Shown here piece by piece: positions 40,601 to 48,203 of a stretch of DNA of 64,000 bases. The position numbers and the translations under genes were made by a program. Numbering within the stretch: position 1 is the first letter of the stretch; each line of letters opens with the position of its first letter. The stretch is from an uncultured Clostridia bacterium (GTDB lineage Bacteria > Bacillota > Clostridia > Christensenellales > DTU072), in the NCBI GenBank assembly GCA_946621465.1, contig CAMOOO010000001.1, forward strand, positions 310,001 through 374,000, read 5' to 3'. The notes beneath the pieces were generated by a model that was not told the DNA's origin, did no database searches, and saw only the letters and a program-made list of their open reading frames with translations.

Positions 40601-41883
40601 AGACATTCATATTTATTCTTTTTACACGATAATAAGCGGAGAACAATCTTATCTATGCAAAACAAAATAGGAACAAATGAGAAAAACGCGAATATTGGAG
40701 ATATAAAGATTCCTAAACAAATAGAACTTGCAAGAGAAAGCACTAAAACCAATCCTACGTATAATCTATCAAGCCAATTATTATTCACGAGATTTAATGA
40801 GGTAGCGTCCCCTTTTCTGACAGTCCGAATAAAACTATACAAATAATCAAATAAAATTAAAGATATATCAACTTTATTTATATTTGAACATTGAAGTAAA
40901 ATTTCCGATACATACTCTTCAGATACTTTACATCTTTTTGCCACAAAAGAAATTTTGTTAGAATAAGACTTGATCGTATCAAAACTAAGATTATCAAAAT
41001 CAGGAATACGTGATAACAAACTGTAACTACCCATCATTCCAAAAACTGATTTATATGACAGATAATCACTCATTTTTGACAAAGCATTAATATAGGTTTG
41101 AGCAGATTTCGCATTATTCATTAATGTGTCCATATAAAGAAGTTTAACGCGTCCCTCTTCAATGCCCTTTCTTTTTAGAAAATCATTAATTCCATTATTC
41201 TGTATCCATTGATACAAATATGAGTTGCTTAATATCATTTTTTTGGATATATGCTTTGATAAAGAAAGTCTATAACAATGTTCGTTATATATTATTCTTT
41301 TAGACAATACGTATATTTGTTCCAATAGTGTATATCGAAAGGCATCCGGCAAATGAATAGCTTCTTCATATGAAAGATTTATCATATCCTTCAATGAATC
41401 AATGACCCTTTTCATCCTTTCCGGAGTTAACACTCCGAGAGAACCTGATACGATCTCACGCATTAAAATGATAATTCTCGGAACATTCTTATATGAAGGC
41501 AAACCGTTAAAATCATACCGCATTGAAAAAATATTCTTGTAGATAATTCTGTGGTTTTCGTACAACCATTTTTCACCTTCACTAATAGATCTTTTTTCAT
41601 CCATCTTGTGAGAAATACATTTTTGGGCTTTTTTAATTGATGAATAAAAAACACCGCTTCTTAGTTTCTTGGACAATGAATCGGGATGTTCATTTTTCAT
41701 TTTTTCAACAACCCTTCTTATCAACTCTTCTTCACTAAAGCAGATATTCTTTACTTCATATTTTTCATGATGTGGTCTGATAAAAATCAAGATTATATTA
41801 ATTAAAAATATTGCAATAGATACAAATAAAATAGGAATTATCATGGTTGAAGTATTGACATTGGTATGAAATTCAAACAACAA
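34636..41883 (-). CDS. Cyclic beta-1,2-glucan synthase-type protein (GT84-GH94)
   Basis: A 2415-aa multidomain membrane protein of the NdvB/CGS type. Order: N-terminal transmembrane segment (about 14-36), more helices near 375-420, a GT84/GT2-like glucosyltransferase with the metal motif TLDTDNFVYPGG near residue 563 and KRRWMRGDLQ near 696, further helices at about 730-900, a glucoamylase-like domain (DDEMVYQYRTFGLKELSVS; MSHHQGMIL), beta-rich linking domains, and a C-terminal GH94 phosphorylase-like domain (GGAIGFRDQLQDAM; MHWWHPEKFGLRTRITDD near 2018; GDWNDGMDE near 2109). These proteins build a beta-1,2-glucan chain and close or trim it. The start is uncertain: tandem TTG codons at 41883/41880 after an AAGG, or ATG at 41844. 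The gene looks more AT-rich than its neighbours. Confidence 0.9.
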   Translation of the reverse strand: MLFEFHTNVNTSTMIIPILFVSIAIFLINIILIFIRPHHEKYEVKNICFSEEELIRRVVEKMKNEHPDSLSKKLRSGVFYSSIKKAQKCISHKMDEKRSISEGEKWLYENHRIIYKNIFSMRYDFNGLPSYKNVPRIIILMREIVSGSLGVLTPERMKRVIDSLKDMINLSYEEAIHLPDAFRYTLLEQIYVLSKRIIYNEHCYRLSLSKHISKKMILSNSYLYQWIQNNGINDFLKRKGIEEGRVKLLYMDTLMNNAKSAQTYINALSKMSDYLSYKSVFGMMGSYSLLSRIPDFDNLSFDTIKSYSNKISFVAKRCKVSEEYVSEILLQCSNINKVDISLILFDYLYSFIRTVRKGDATSLNLVNNNWLDRLYVGLVLVLSLASSICLGIFISPIFAFFSFVPILFCIDKIVLRLLSCKKNKYECLKMNFDCVGADNATSVVYSIFCSSISELNGCIEEAKSMLSINRDKYINAILLVDTPPSDTAISELDKEIVSFFNSNQTDGIYLFLRKKTFNGKRFSAKERKRGAFLSLCRFFEENDDSHFYYISDKNINKPKFFVTLDTDNFVYPGGILDLVNRIIHPYNKKYTIISTVNRVDLFSLTTLYSKRYRMEAGFEKYPFGVGGLYSLFGKDLYCGKGIIRVKEFYNSLKGLFPPNKILSHDIPEGAIVSCCSGGMTFESAPSSFLSDVIRKRRWMRGDLQNICFVLGRWRNEFGEKIHQKLSILYRYILLKNILVILQPLCFVVLFLLGVFYQKTGLFLGLGLFLYPLLLDIYSTIKLLNKKSSKYIFEQFFHIFRYYTEEFFMLVYNAFNNLWLICRTYWRMIFKKNLLEWKVFSTSSNNSLANYCKEFSIATAISVIVSVIGLFARINIPIYYLYGYALCSIICFLCLFLSSKKYHQEDLTSKDREKLLDYARCTYNYFSYIKNEGLSADNLQIKPYKGLAKYTSPTDLGFCLLSDICAVKMNFISESQCLESIKDQLKKINKLPKWNGILYNWYSVDTLIQTNDFVSSVDEGNILISLLLVRQYYVNIDKTIVAMVDKIISETDLNRLYDEDKELFYVGYSGQYTGHYDMLCSESRILSFVYTMCSGNGKHYLSIPRDYTSQYGNFLLSWGGTAFEALLPELFFKTPEESLLSLTAEKNVLFQIKNKIKGIWGVSESGYRQFDDEMVYQYRTFGLKELSVSTDTKNDVITPYASALCLCFSPITVLENLKKLEEKGMLGEYGFYESIDYMKGEKKVFQYMSHHQGMILCSICNFLYPSFFTNLLDGIPSYRGLRAVVNELPSSDRITPFKKEKIQRKREKISDTTTVIYDAATEMFTACLTDGNMSLFCNANGSSFMKYDDIYIQKKMPEYTDCCGGFFYVHKDEKIVSPAFLPICDDKNKYVFTYNGKEIIYTNTIDDLSQSVTLIHGLGGMVYKLNCLSKSIISFYSDICLNKIDAFYAHPTFSDMFVSSEKIDNSTVIFYSKKSKLYLCAHVIGCSALNVNTNRYNFIGRGKTLFNPSYVGDNAKFGDILAPCFSFNGVVKEDECQVVFLTGYDKKELLINMSLLPLDVYQFALQCNNPYPLLQKTTNMISSVLYGRYNYEFLVSNIIPDRKIVVCECKSPKEIDDYIRLYEEFKSIGFKIILLFTSQKYKSSIEVECGKRGIRYYFSESRPCYNSQCDIRLYYLDRFDESRWEIEKPPITYLSGAGGFNELGEYVFYSDEQTGRPYSHIISGKNGGSVVTTSGGGFFWFGNSRENKTCRFDNDPVSDPPKEFLRFTCSDGTFNLLGGVSKGRYITLSSGKYTSVVNVNNTIIKTEITAVCDGSVRVLSIEVNNYSDKPYTVEYCMYPCLKDISEPEKIYYEELQKNLLCVCNAANGRKVYLRFLSNGINGKVDHSFPLPNLYFGSEKSCLNYILFSDDLELIKTIEIDSIKEMICNFTNEFERQITIESVGDKNKGLKNIFNALYYQVLVSRMYARCGYYQVGGAIGFRDQLQDAMALSERPDVLKKQILLCCAHQYEEGDVMHWWHPEKFGLRTRITDDKLFLPWAVCRYINVSMDTEILNIDVDFLHSEQLRPGENDRFENPAYGKKGTVLDHCLSAIRSSLKYGEHRLLIMGAGDWNDGMDEICRKGVGESVFNSMLAVMVLRDFSRFCSPKIKKQLLSIADELKQNINKYAFDGDRYIRLFSDDGYALGKKGSEVLELDILVQSFAVLSGICEEEVSNIILDTCRQLIDKEVGIIKLLAPPQSNKFRLGYISDYPEGIRENGGQYTHAAIWYLIALCKIGRQDEAYEYFCMINPAQKCSTKVGNDIYGGEPYVLSGDVYSNADNYGKCGWSWYTGSAGWAYRLLYEEFFGIKKSGDKLYIEPHLPKKLIGTVIKYKYKSSIILIEYKKGNEDKLILDGVESDFIKLNDRKNIYVIKYICI

Positions 41884-41931
41884 TACCTTACATTTTGATT
41901 AAAACCTAAGACAATTAATTAGTAAAAAATG

Positions 41932-41960
41932 TTGAAAAATCCTAATTGATATGATAAAAT
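41932..41960 (+). promoter_or_regulatory. Promoter of rnpB
   Basis: TTGAAA (41932-41937), 17-nt spacer, TAAAAT (41955-41960); transcription would start at about 41967, the first base of the RNA. Confidence 0.85.
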
Positions 41961-41967
41961 AACAGAC

Positions 41968-42286
41968 GAGTCAGCCGAACGGCCGCATCGATTTCGATGA
42001 GGAAAGTCCGAGCATCACAGGGCAGAGTGACGGATAACGTCCGCTGAAGGTGACTTTAAGGAAAGTGCAACAGAAATAAACCGCAGTAATTATTACTGTA
42101 AGGGTGGAAAGGTGCGGTAAGAGCGCACCGGCAGTTCGGCAACGAAATTGACCGTGTAAACCCCACTTGATGCAAGAAAGAAACAGATAGTTTGCCCGAC
42201 TTGTTTCGCAATCGCTTGAGCGTTTCGGTAACGATCCGCCTAGACAGATGGCCGTTCCAGACAGAACTCGGCTTACAGGCTGACTC
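41968..42286 (+). ncRNA. rnpB: RNase P RNA (M1-type catalytic RNA)
   Basis: Ribozyme that cleaves the 5' leader of pre-tRNAs with RnpA. The P1 helix is closed by GAGTCAGCC at 41968 and GGCTGACTC ending at 42286. The universally conserved 5' core GAGGAAAGTCCGAGC lies at 41999-42013 and the matching 3' core CAGACAGAACTCGGCTTAC near 42258-42276, which form P4 and its flanks. A central GGTAAGAGCGCACCGGC segment follows the usual plan. It converges on sigK, whose stop is only 8 nt away; no separate hairpin terminator is seen. Confidence 0.97.
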
Positions 42287-42293
42287 AATACAT

Positions 42294-42998
42294 TTATAAA
42301 ACCAATTCTCTTTCTTTAATTGATTTTTGCAATCTGAGAAGTGCCTTTTTCTCGATTCTGGAGATATAAGATCTCGATAATCCCATTTTTTCGGCAACTT
42401 CCTGTTGTGTATGAATAATCCCGTCGTTCATACCGTATCTCATATATATTATTTCCTTTTCTCGTTCGTTCAATTCGTCTTCAATGACTTTCTTTAACGT
42501 TTTATGCAGAAATTCATCATCTAACTTCTGATAGACGTCTTCTTCATTTGTTTCCAACAAATCGACAATAGGAAGCTCATTCCCCTCTTTATCGCATCCG
42601 ATACTATCGTAGATTGATAAATCTTGAGATCGTTTTTTATAAGAACGCATTGCCATAAGTATTTCGTTTTCTATACATCGACTTGCGTAGGTAGCTAATT
42701 GAGAGCCTTTATCAGGATCAAAGGTCCCGATCGCCTTTACCAATCCCATCGTTCCGATACTGATTAGTTCATCATTGTCCGGATAATTCACGTACTTTTT
42801 TGCAATGAATACAACGAGACGCAAATTATGTTTTATTAAAATGTTACGCGCTTCGATATCGCCTTCTTTTTTATACTTATACAGGTATTCTCTCTCCTTT
42901 TCCGGGGTAAGCGGATGCGGAAAGGACGTAGCATTGTCAATACGAGACGAGAACAGTAAAATACTGCTTAAAATTGCAAAAAAACCCTCTAAAACCAT
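42294..42998 (-). CDS. sigK: Late mother-cell sporulation sigma factor SigK
   Basis: A 234-aa pro-sigma factor. A hydrophobic N-terminal pro-sequence (MVLEGFFAILSSILLFSS) precedes region 2 (NILIKHNLRLVVFIAKKY; DELISIGTMGLVKAI) and region 4 with a helix-turn-helix (TQQEVAEKMGLSRSYISRIEKKAL). The gene is continuous, with no skin-type insertion. A SigK/SigE-like promoter lies 8 nt before the ATG and no ribosome binding site is visible. Only four genes away from sigG. Confidence 0.95.
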   Translation of the reverse strand: MVLEGFFAILSSILLFSSRIDNATSFPHPLTPEKEREYLYKYKKEGDIEARNILIKHNLRLVVFIAKKYVNYPDNDELISIGTMGLVKAIGTFDPDKGSQLATYASRCIENEILMAMRSYKKRSQDLSIYDSIGCDKEGNELPIVDLLETNEEDVYQKLDDEFLHKTLKKVIEDELNEREKEIIYMRYGMNDGIIHTQQEVAEKMGLSRSYISRIEKKALLRLQKSIKERELVL

Positions 42999-43006
42999 AG
43001 CAAAAT

Positions 43007-43033
43007 TATTCTATGTCGAATTATAAGGAAAGT
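43007..43033 (-). promoter_or_regulatory. SigK/SigE-type promoter of sigK
   Basis: Minus strand CATAGAATA (43007-43015) is an exact match to the SigK -10 CATANNNTA, and an AC lies 16 nt upstream as in the SigK -35. The spacing fits autoregulation by SigK (or activation by SigE). The predicted start is about 2 nt before the ATG. Confidence 0.6.
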
Positions 43034-43056
43034 TGTATCTTTTTGAAAAAAAATGC

Positions 43057-43872
43057 TTAGTAAACAGGATTAGGGATGGAAACAGTTATGCCGTCCAATG
43101 ATTTTAAAAGAGTAAAGTCACTTGTGTGAAATATGATTTTGACTGCGGATAGATGTTGAATATGCGTTTTAAATTCGCTATTTCTCTTTTCAATACCATA
43201 TTTACCGTCCCCGACGATGGGAAAGCCGTGGTAGGCTAAATGAGCGCGGATTTGGTGGGTTCTTCCCGTAATCGGCTGTACGTCCAGCTTCGATATCTCC
43301 CCATCCGTTTCCAATGTTTTTATGCGTGTTATAACGCTCTTACTTTCCGGGGTAGGTTGACTTAAAATTTTCACTACACCTTGTTTTTCGTATTTAATGA
43401 TAAAGTCGGAATATTCGGCGGAGGAAGGAGTAATGCCAAAGACCTCCGCATAATAATGTTTCTCAACAGAATGGGTAAAAAATGCCTCTTTAAACGCCTC
43501 GAACACTTCGTTATTCTTGGCAAAAATGATGAGACCGGAGGTATTGGTATCCAAACGATGCACAAGAATATAGTTGGGATAAATCGCATTAATTTTTCCT
43601 GCGTAACTCTCGCTTGAAATGCCGTAAAATTTATTAAAAATAACTACGATTTCGTTTTCATAAACGATTTCCGGAGAAAAAGGATTTTGTTTGCAGTATA
43701 CTTCTATTTCAACGTCGGAAACGATGACGTCCTCTTTGGTCCTTTTCCCATTGATTTTTACGTCACCTTTTCTTAAAATCTTCTGAAGATAGGAATAGGA
43801 GTATTCCGGTAGATTATCACATAATACTTTGGATAATCTTTTTGGATGACCGGTGTAAACAAATTTCTCCAT
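43057..43872 (-). CDS. RluA-family rRNA/tRNA pseudouridine synthase
   Basis: A 271-aa pseudouridine synthase with an N-terminal S4-like domain (YLQKILRKGDVKINGKR) and the catalytic aspartate in HRLDTNTSGLIIFAKN. The C-terminal GRTHQIRAHLAYHGFPIVGD is typical of RluA/RluD. Target uridine cannot be assigned. It follows nrdR after 5 nt with little ribosome binding site. Confidence 0.92.
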   Translation of the reverse strand: MEKFVYTGHPKRLSKVLCDNLPEYSYSYLQKILRKGDVKINGKRTKEDVIVSDVEIEVYCKQNPFSPEIVYENEIVVIFNKFYGISSESYAGKINAIYPNYILVHRLDTNTSGLIIFAKNNEVFEAFKEAFFTHSVEKHYYAEVFGITPSSAEYSDFIIKYEKQGVVKILSQPTPESKSVITRIKTLETDGEISKLDVQPITGRTHQIRAHLAYHGFPIVGDGKYGIEKRNSEFKTHIQHLSAVKIIFHTSDFTLLKSLDGITVSIPNPVY

Positions 43873-43877
43873 AAGGA

Positions 43878-44336
43878 TTATTTTTTATCGCTGACTAAAT
43901 TGACAATCTCCGCCAAAAGGGTATTTATGTCTTTAAATTCTCTATGGACGGACGCAAATCTGACGTAGGCAACTTCATCCAATTTTTTCAATTTATCCAT
44001 AACCATATTGCCAATCATAGCAGAGCTGATTTCAGGAACGAGTAAGCCGTGGATCTCTTTTTCTACGTCGGCAACGAGAGTGTCAATTTGCACGATGGAT
44101 ACGGGGCGTTTCTCGCAGGCTTTCAGAATTCCGTTTTTAATTTTTTGCGGATCAAAGACCTGACGATTGCCGTTGCTCTTAATAACATAAATGGGCGTTT
44201 CTTCTATCTTCTCATAGGTCGTAAACCGATGCTGGCAGGAAATGCACTCGCGTCGTCTGCGAATGGAGCAACCATCTTCGGCGACACGTGAATCAATTAC
44301 TTTACTATCCATACAACCACAAAAAACACATTTCAT
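43878..44336 (-). CDS. nrdR: Transcriptional repressor NrdR
   Basis: A 152-aa repressor of ribonucleotide reductase genes. N-terminal zinc ribbon MKCVFCGCMDSKVIDSR...RRRRECISCQHRFTTYE and an ATP-cone domain binding ATP/dATP. A GAGG site lies before the ATG. Confidence 0.97.
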   Translation of the reverse strand: MKCVFCGCMDSKVIDSRVAEDGCSIRRRRECISCQHRFTTYEKIEETPIYVIKSNGNRQVFDPQKIKNGILKACEKRPVSIVQIDTLVADVEKEIHGLLVPEISSAMIGNMVMDKLKKLDEVAYVRFASVHREFKDINTLLAEIVNLVSDKK

Positions 44337-44358
44337 TTGTATTTACCTCGTTAAAATG

Positions 44359-44387
44359 ATTATAGCTGTTTTATTTATAAAAAGCAA
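44359..44387 (-). promoter_or_regulatory. Promoter of nrdR
   Basis: Minus strand TTGCTT (44382-44387), 17-nt spacer, TATAAT (44359-44364). Confidence 0.65.
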
Positions 44388-44415
44388 TCAAAAAGTAGCG
44401 TTGGTTACGTTTTTC

Positions 44416-44688
44416 TTATTTTTTCCCGTCAATGCCCAATGGATATGTATGATTATTCAGGTCGATAAGAATTACGTCGCTACCGATTTTTAAAACGCTT
44501 TGCCAGGGAATAAAAATGCTCTCGCTACCCGTCACGTTCTTCAAAAACTTTCTTTCTCCCGGCACAATCAGTCCCGTTATTTTTCCGCAAACAAAAGTGA
44601 GATCGTATACGCGGCCCAGTTTTCTCCCATCGGCTACGTTTACGACCTCTCTTTCCCTAAGTTCGCAAAAGGTTAGTTCCTTTTCCAT
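44416..44688 (-). CDS. ylmC: YlmC/YmxH family PRC-barrel sporulation protein
   Basis: A 90-aa PRC-barrel protein with LREREVVNVADGRKLGRVYDL and IFIPWQSVLKIGSDVILID. YlmC/YmxH proteins are conserved in spore formers and often lie downstream of sigG, as here. Exact function is not known. Confidence 0.88.
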   Translation of the reverse strand: MEKELTFCELREREVVNVADGRKLGRVYDLTFVCGKITGLIVPGERKFLKNVTGSESIFIPWQSVLKIGSDVILIDLNNHTYPLGIDGKK

Positions 44689-44728
44689 GCCATACTTTAT
44701 GAAAATTCGATAAAAAGTATGACTTAAT

Positions 44729-45496
44729 TCAACAAAAAACCTCCCTTAGTTTTTCTATCGCGCTTTTTTCCAATCGGCTGATTTGCGCTTGACTGATGGA
44801 TAGCTCTTTAGATATTTCCGTCTGCGTTTTCCCTTGATAATAGCGCATGTCTACAATTGTTCGTTCCTTCTCAGGGAGTTTTGATATCTCGTCTCCAAGA
44901 GCGATTTTATCAAACATATCGTCCTGTTCAGGGTCTTTGATGCGGTCAACCACAAGCATGCTTTCTTCATCGCCGTTATATACAGTCTCGAAGATGGAAA
45001 TAGGTTCACTGATAGCGTCAAGCGCTCCGATAACCTCTACGTACGGAACACCTATTTCCGCCGCAATCTCCGTTAAACTGACGTCCGGGTCGTTCTTTTC
45101 CAGCCTCCCCCTTGCTTGCATTGCCTTATAAGCAACGTCCCTTACTCCGCGACCAACTTTTAAAGCTGTGCTTTCTCTTATATAACGCCTGATCTCTCCG
45201 ATAATCATTGGTACAGCGTAGGTGGAAAAGCGTACTCCGACGTCTACTCTGAAATTATCCAATGCCTTAATCAGTCCCAGAACGCCCACTTGAAACATAT
45301 CGTCCGCGCTGACTTTATCGGAGTGGAATCGCTGTACCAAGCTAAGCACCAAGCGCATATTCCCCTCGATAAATTTGTCACGGAGTTCCGTTTCTCCGTT
45401 TTTAATCCTCTTTATCATTTCTTCCGATTCTTTTGCGCATAACATCGGTAAAGTGGACGTATCCAGACCGGTTATGCGTACTCTGTGTGATGCCAT
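44729..45496 (-). CDS. sigG: Forespore sporulation sigma factor SigG
   Basis: A 255-aa late forespore sigma factor. The SigG-specific N-terminus MASHRVRITGLDTSTLP precedes region 2 (NMRLVLSLVQRF; DMFQVGVLGLIKALDNF) and region 4 HTH (TQTEISKELSISQAQISRLEK). AGGAGG lies before the ATG. Downstream of sigE in the canonical spoIIGA-sigE-sigG order. Confidence 0.97.
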   Translation of the reverse strand: MASHRVRITGLDTSTLPMLCAKESEEMIKRIKNGETELRDKFIEGNMRLVLSLVQRFHSDKVSADDMFQVGVLGLIKALDNFRVDVGVRFSTYAVPMIIGEIRRYIRESTALKVGRGVRDVAYKAMQARGRLEKNDPDVSLTEIAAEIGVPYVEVIGALDAISEPISIFETVYNGDEESMLVVDRIKDPEQDDMFDKIALGDEISKLPEKERTIVDMRYYQGKTQTEISKELSISQAQISRLEKSAIEKLREVFC

Positions 45497-45536
45497 AAAA
45501 TATTCCTCCTATGTAAAAAAGGAAAGGAATACTTTG

Positions 45537-45565
45537 TAGTATCTCCAAAGTAGCTTTATTTATGC
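45537..45565 (-). promoter_or_regulatory. SigG/SigF-type promoter of sigG
   Basis: Minus strand GCATA (45561-45565), 17-nt spacer, GATACTA (45537-45543). These resemble the forespore sigma -35 GnATA and -10 CATnnTA. Located in the sigE-sigG gap; SigG autoregulation is the expected logic. Confidence 0.5.
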
Positions 45566-45569
45566 AAAT

Positions 45570-46259
45570 TCAGGTATTCTTAACAAATTCGCTTCTCATT
45601 GAATACAGTATCTTCTTTTCCAGACGGCTGATATAGGACTGAGAAATATTCATCATGTCTGCAATCTCTTTCTGCGTTTTTTCTTCCATGCCATACAGTC
45701 CAAAACGCATCCCGACAATGGCTTTATCACGTTCGTTCAGTCTATCAAAAATCTTCATAATAGTTTCGACATCCGATCTTGATTCCATATCGCGGTACAG
45801 TGCGTCGCTTTCCGTTCCCAAAACATCGCTAAGAAGCAACTGATTGCCCTCCCAATCGACGTTCAATGGCTCGTCTAGACTGACTTCCGAACGAACCCTG
45901 ACCATCTTTCGGAGATACATCAGTATCTCGTTTTCGATACACCTACTGGCAAAAGTCGCAAGTTTAATATTTTTATCCGCGTTATAATTATCGACTGCTT
46001 TCATCAATCCAACCGATCCAATGGAGATCAATTCTTCCATTTCAACGCCTGTATTGTCAAAACGTTTGGCGATATAGACAACCAGACGCAAATTATGTTC
46101 AATAAGCATATTTCTCGCCGTCATATCACCGCTCGATGCTCTTTCCAATAATTGGTTTTCTTTCTCAGAAGTTAACGGCTCCGGTAACGATACGATATAA
46201 AAAACGGTGTTTAAACCGTTGAGCCATTCAAAGAACTTTTTCAGCAATAATCCTAACAT
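45570..46259 (-). CDS. sigE: Early mother-cell sporulation sigma factor SigE
   Basis: A 229-aa pro-sigma factor with an N-terminal pro-sequence ([17 protein letters not shown]), region 2 ([22 protein letters not shown]) and region 4 HTH ([21 protein letters not shown]). Cleaved to its active form by SpoIIGA, whose gene overlaps it by 7 nt. Confidence 0.97.
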   Translation of the reverse strand: MLGLLLKKFFEWLNGLNTVFYIVSLPEPLTSEKENQLLERASSGDMTARNMLIEHNLRLVVYIAKRFDNTGVEMEELISIGSVGLMKAVDNYNADKNIKLATFASRCIENEILMYLRKMVRVRSEVSLDEPLNVDWEGNQLLLSDVLGTESDALYRDMESRSDVETIMKIFDRLNERDKAIVGMRFGLYGMEEKTQKEIADMMNISQSYISRLEKKILYSMRSEFVKNT

Positions 46260-46945
46260 ACAATACCTCCTTTCATATCACCATGCAGTAGCAGTCCGAA
46301 GCCATGTAATTTTTGCGGACTCATTGCAATTTTACATTTATACTTATATTCCTTTCCTCTGACGAAGACCACGACGACGCCTTCTTTACATCGCGTACAA
46401 CCGGGCCCGGTTATCGTACTGAAAAACACCTCCTCTTCTTTACCAACGAGCCTATTATATATCCGTTTGTCCGCCATGACTATAGGTTCGCCAAAAGAAG
46501 ACATAAATCGATTTCCGCTGTCATAGAAAGCCACCGTCTTAATCCGTTCCTCGCCAAAGATGATCTCGCAGGGATAATAATAGTTTTTCGCCCGGGAAAG
46601 GATAATGGGCATATTCCGAACGGAGAGAAGAAACAATAGCCCAACCAAAATAAAAAGAAAATGAACGTCATAGGTAAAAAATAATTGTACTAATAGCGAT
46701 AAAAATTTCACTTTTATGTCGCAATGGCTACAAATAACCACAATGAGTACAACAGATACCACAATCAGAATCGTTTTGAAAATACGAGGAAAAATAGGAC
46801 AGAAAGCAGTTATTACACCGTAAAGAAAGCAAACAATAAAAATTGTTGATTTTTTAACGTTTATGGAAAAAGCTGTGGAAAGTATAGTGAAAACGAAGTA
46901 TTCACGAAGAAACCCGTACAGAAGCCGTATTTCAGCATATTGCAT
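46253..46945 (-). CDS. spoIIGA: Sigma-E processing peptidase SpoIIGA
   Basis: A 230-aa aspartic protease that processes pro-SigE. Four or five N-terminal hydrophobic segments (about residues 10-125) precede a cytoplasmic domain with the catalytic aspartate in AFYDSGNRF near residue 145. It is shorter than Bacillus SpoIIGA (about 309 aa), mainly in the N-terminal membrane part and loops. Only 20 nt lie between its start and the ftsZ terminator, so its transcription must come by read-through or from inside ftsZ. Confidence 0.88.
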   Translation of the reverse strand: MQYAEIRLLYGFLREYFVFTILSTAFSINVKKSTIFIVCFLYGVITAFCPIFPRIFKTILIVVSVVLIVVICSHCDIKVKFLSLLVQLFFTYDVHFLFILVGLLFLLSVRNMPIILSRAKNYYYPCEIIFGEERIKTVAFYDSGNRFMSSFGEPIVMADKRIYNRLVGKEEEVFFSTITGPGCTRCKEGVVVVFVRGKEYKYKCKIAMSPQKLHGFGLLLHGDMKGGIVC

Positions 46946-46958
46946 TGACTTTTACCTC

Positions 46959-46988
46959 AAAAAAAAGACTATGCCATCCGCATAGCCT
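46959..46988 (-). terminator. Terminator after ftsZ
   Basis: A 9-bp stem (46966-46974 with 46980-46988, one G-U) followed on the minus strand by a seven-T run at 46959-46965. It lies between ftsZ and spoIIGA. Confidence 0.8.
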
Positions 46989-47012
46989 TTTATCTTTGGT
47001 ATAATTTGTTAC

Positions 47013-48179
47013 TTACACGTTCTCACCGCGGTTCTGCATATAGCGTAGATACGGCGGCAAATCGTCCTGAGTGGGTTTTTCTTCCGGCGGTTTCGGTTTG
47101 TCGGAGCGATGAGTTGATACGCCGAATTCTTCTAAAAGTTCTTCTTCGGCACGAGCGCGCGTACGACGTTGGTCGTTTTCTTCCGTACTGGCTTCATCTC
47201 CGAATACCGTTGCGATGATGGTAACGACGACTTCGTCTTTTGCTCCGGTGAAACCAAATCCTGTAATGATATTGGCGTCTTCCGCTACGATCTCGGGGAT
47301 CATATTGAATGCCTCGCTGATCTTTTCAGCAGGGACACCGCCGTCGGCGGAAATATCGACGATGACGTTATGCGCTCCGGCGACCGTCGTCTCCATAAGG
47401 GGATTTTTGCAAGCGCGACGGAGTGCTTCCATTACCCTATCCTCCCCGGATGCGTGTCCGATCCCGATATGAACCATTCCTTTCTTTTCGATAACCGTAC
47501 GAATATCGGCAAAGTCCGTATTGATAACGGAGTGACATCCAACGATATTAACAACGCCGAGAATGCTTTGTTTGAGGACACTGTCAGCCATGCGGAATAC
47601 TTCCACCATCGAGTCCGAATGGTTTTCTTTTGCCAGTAAAAAGGCCTTTTCATTCGGTACAACGACAAGTACGTCTACGTATCTACGTAGATCTTCTATT
47701 CCTGCCTCGGCAATCTGCATTTTTCTGGTACCTTCAAAACGGAAAGGCTTTGTTACGACGCCAACCGTCAAGATGCCTTTTTCCTGCGCGATAGATGCAA
47801 TAACCGGCGCGGCTCCGGTACCCGTTCCACCGCCCATTCCGGCAGTGACAAACAAAAGGCTGAGTCCATCAATAGCTTCCGCTATCTCCTCTTTTGACTC
47901 GGTCGCGGCTCTTTTACCGATTTCCGGATTGCTGCCTGCACCCATGCCGTTCGTCAACGTCTGACCCAATTTGATCTTTTGTACGCCTTCACTTCTCACC
48001 TGTTCCAGCGCCATATTATCGGTATTGGCTGCAATAAATTTAACACCGACAAACTCTTTCGGATCGGCAAGAAGTCTGTCAACGGCATTACATCCGCCTC
48101 CGCCTACGCCGAATATAGCCAGTTTAACCTGACTTTCGAATCCGCTCGCTGAAGCACTTTCCGGTGACGTAAAAAACAT
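47013..48179 (-). CDS. ftsZ: Cell division GTPase FtsZ
   Basis: A 388-aa tubulin-like division protein. GGGGCNAVDRL at the N-terminus, the tubulin signature GGGTGTGAAP near 113-122, and a T7 loop INTDFADI. A short linker ends in DLPPYLRYMQNR, a good C-terminal peptide that normally binds FtsA, SepF or ZipA. AGGGAGG precedes the ATG. Confidence 0.98.
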   Translation of the reverse strand: MFFTSPESASASGFESQVKLAIFGVGGGGCNAVDRLLADPKEFVGVKFIAANTDNMALEQVRSEGVQKIKLGQTLTNGMGAGSNPEIGKRAATESKEEIAEAIDGLSLLFVTAGMGGGTGTGAAPVIASIAQEKGILTVGVVTKPFRFEGTRKMQIAEAGIEDLRRYVDVLVVVPNEKAFLLAKENHSDSMVEVFRMADSVLKQSILGVVNIVGCHSVINTDFADIRTVIEKKGMVHIGIGHASGEDRVMEALRRACKNPLMETTVAGAHNVIVDISADGGVPAEKISEAFNMIPEIVAEDANIITGFGFTGAKDEVVVTIIATVFGDEASTEENDQRRTRARAEEELLEEFGVSTHRSDKPKPPEEKPTQDDLPPYLRYMQNRGENV

Positions 48180-48203
48180 ATTTTTTCCTCCCTCGTGTAA
48201 TGG

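Noticed and set aside
42294..42998. skin-like element interrupting sigK
   Set aside because: The sigK reading frame is complete from pro-sequence to region 4 with no insertion.
44686..44710. SigE/SigK promoter before ylmC (CATAAAGTA on the minus strand)
   Set aside because: The -10-like box ends only 4 nt before the ATG, which would put the start of transcription inside the gene.
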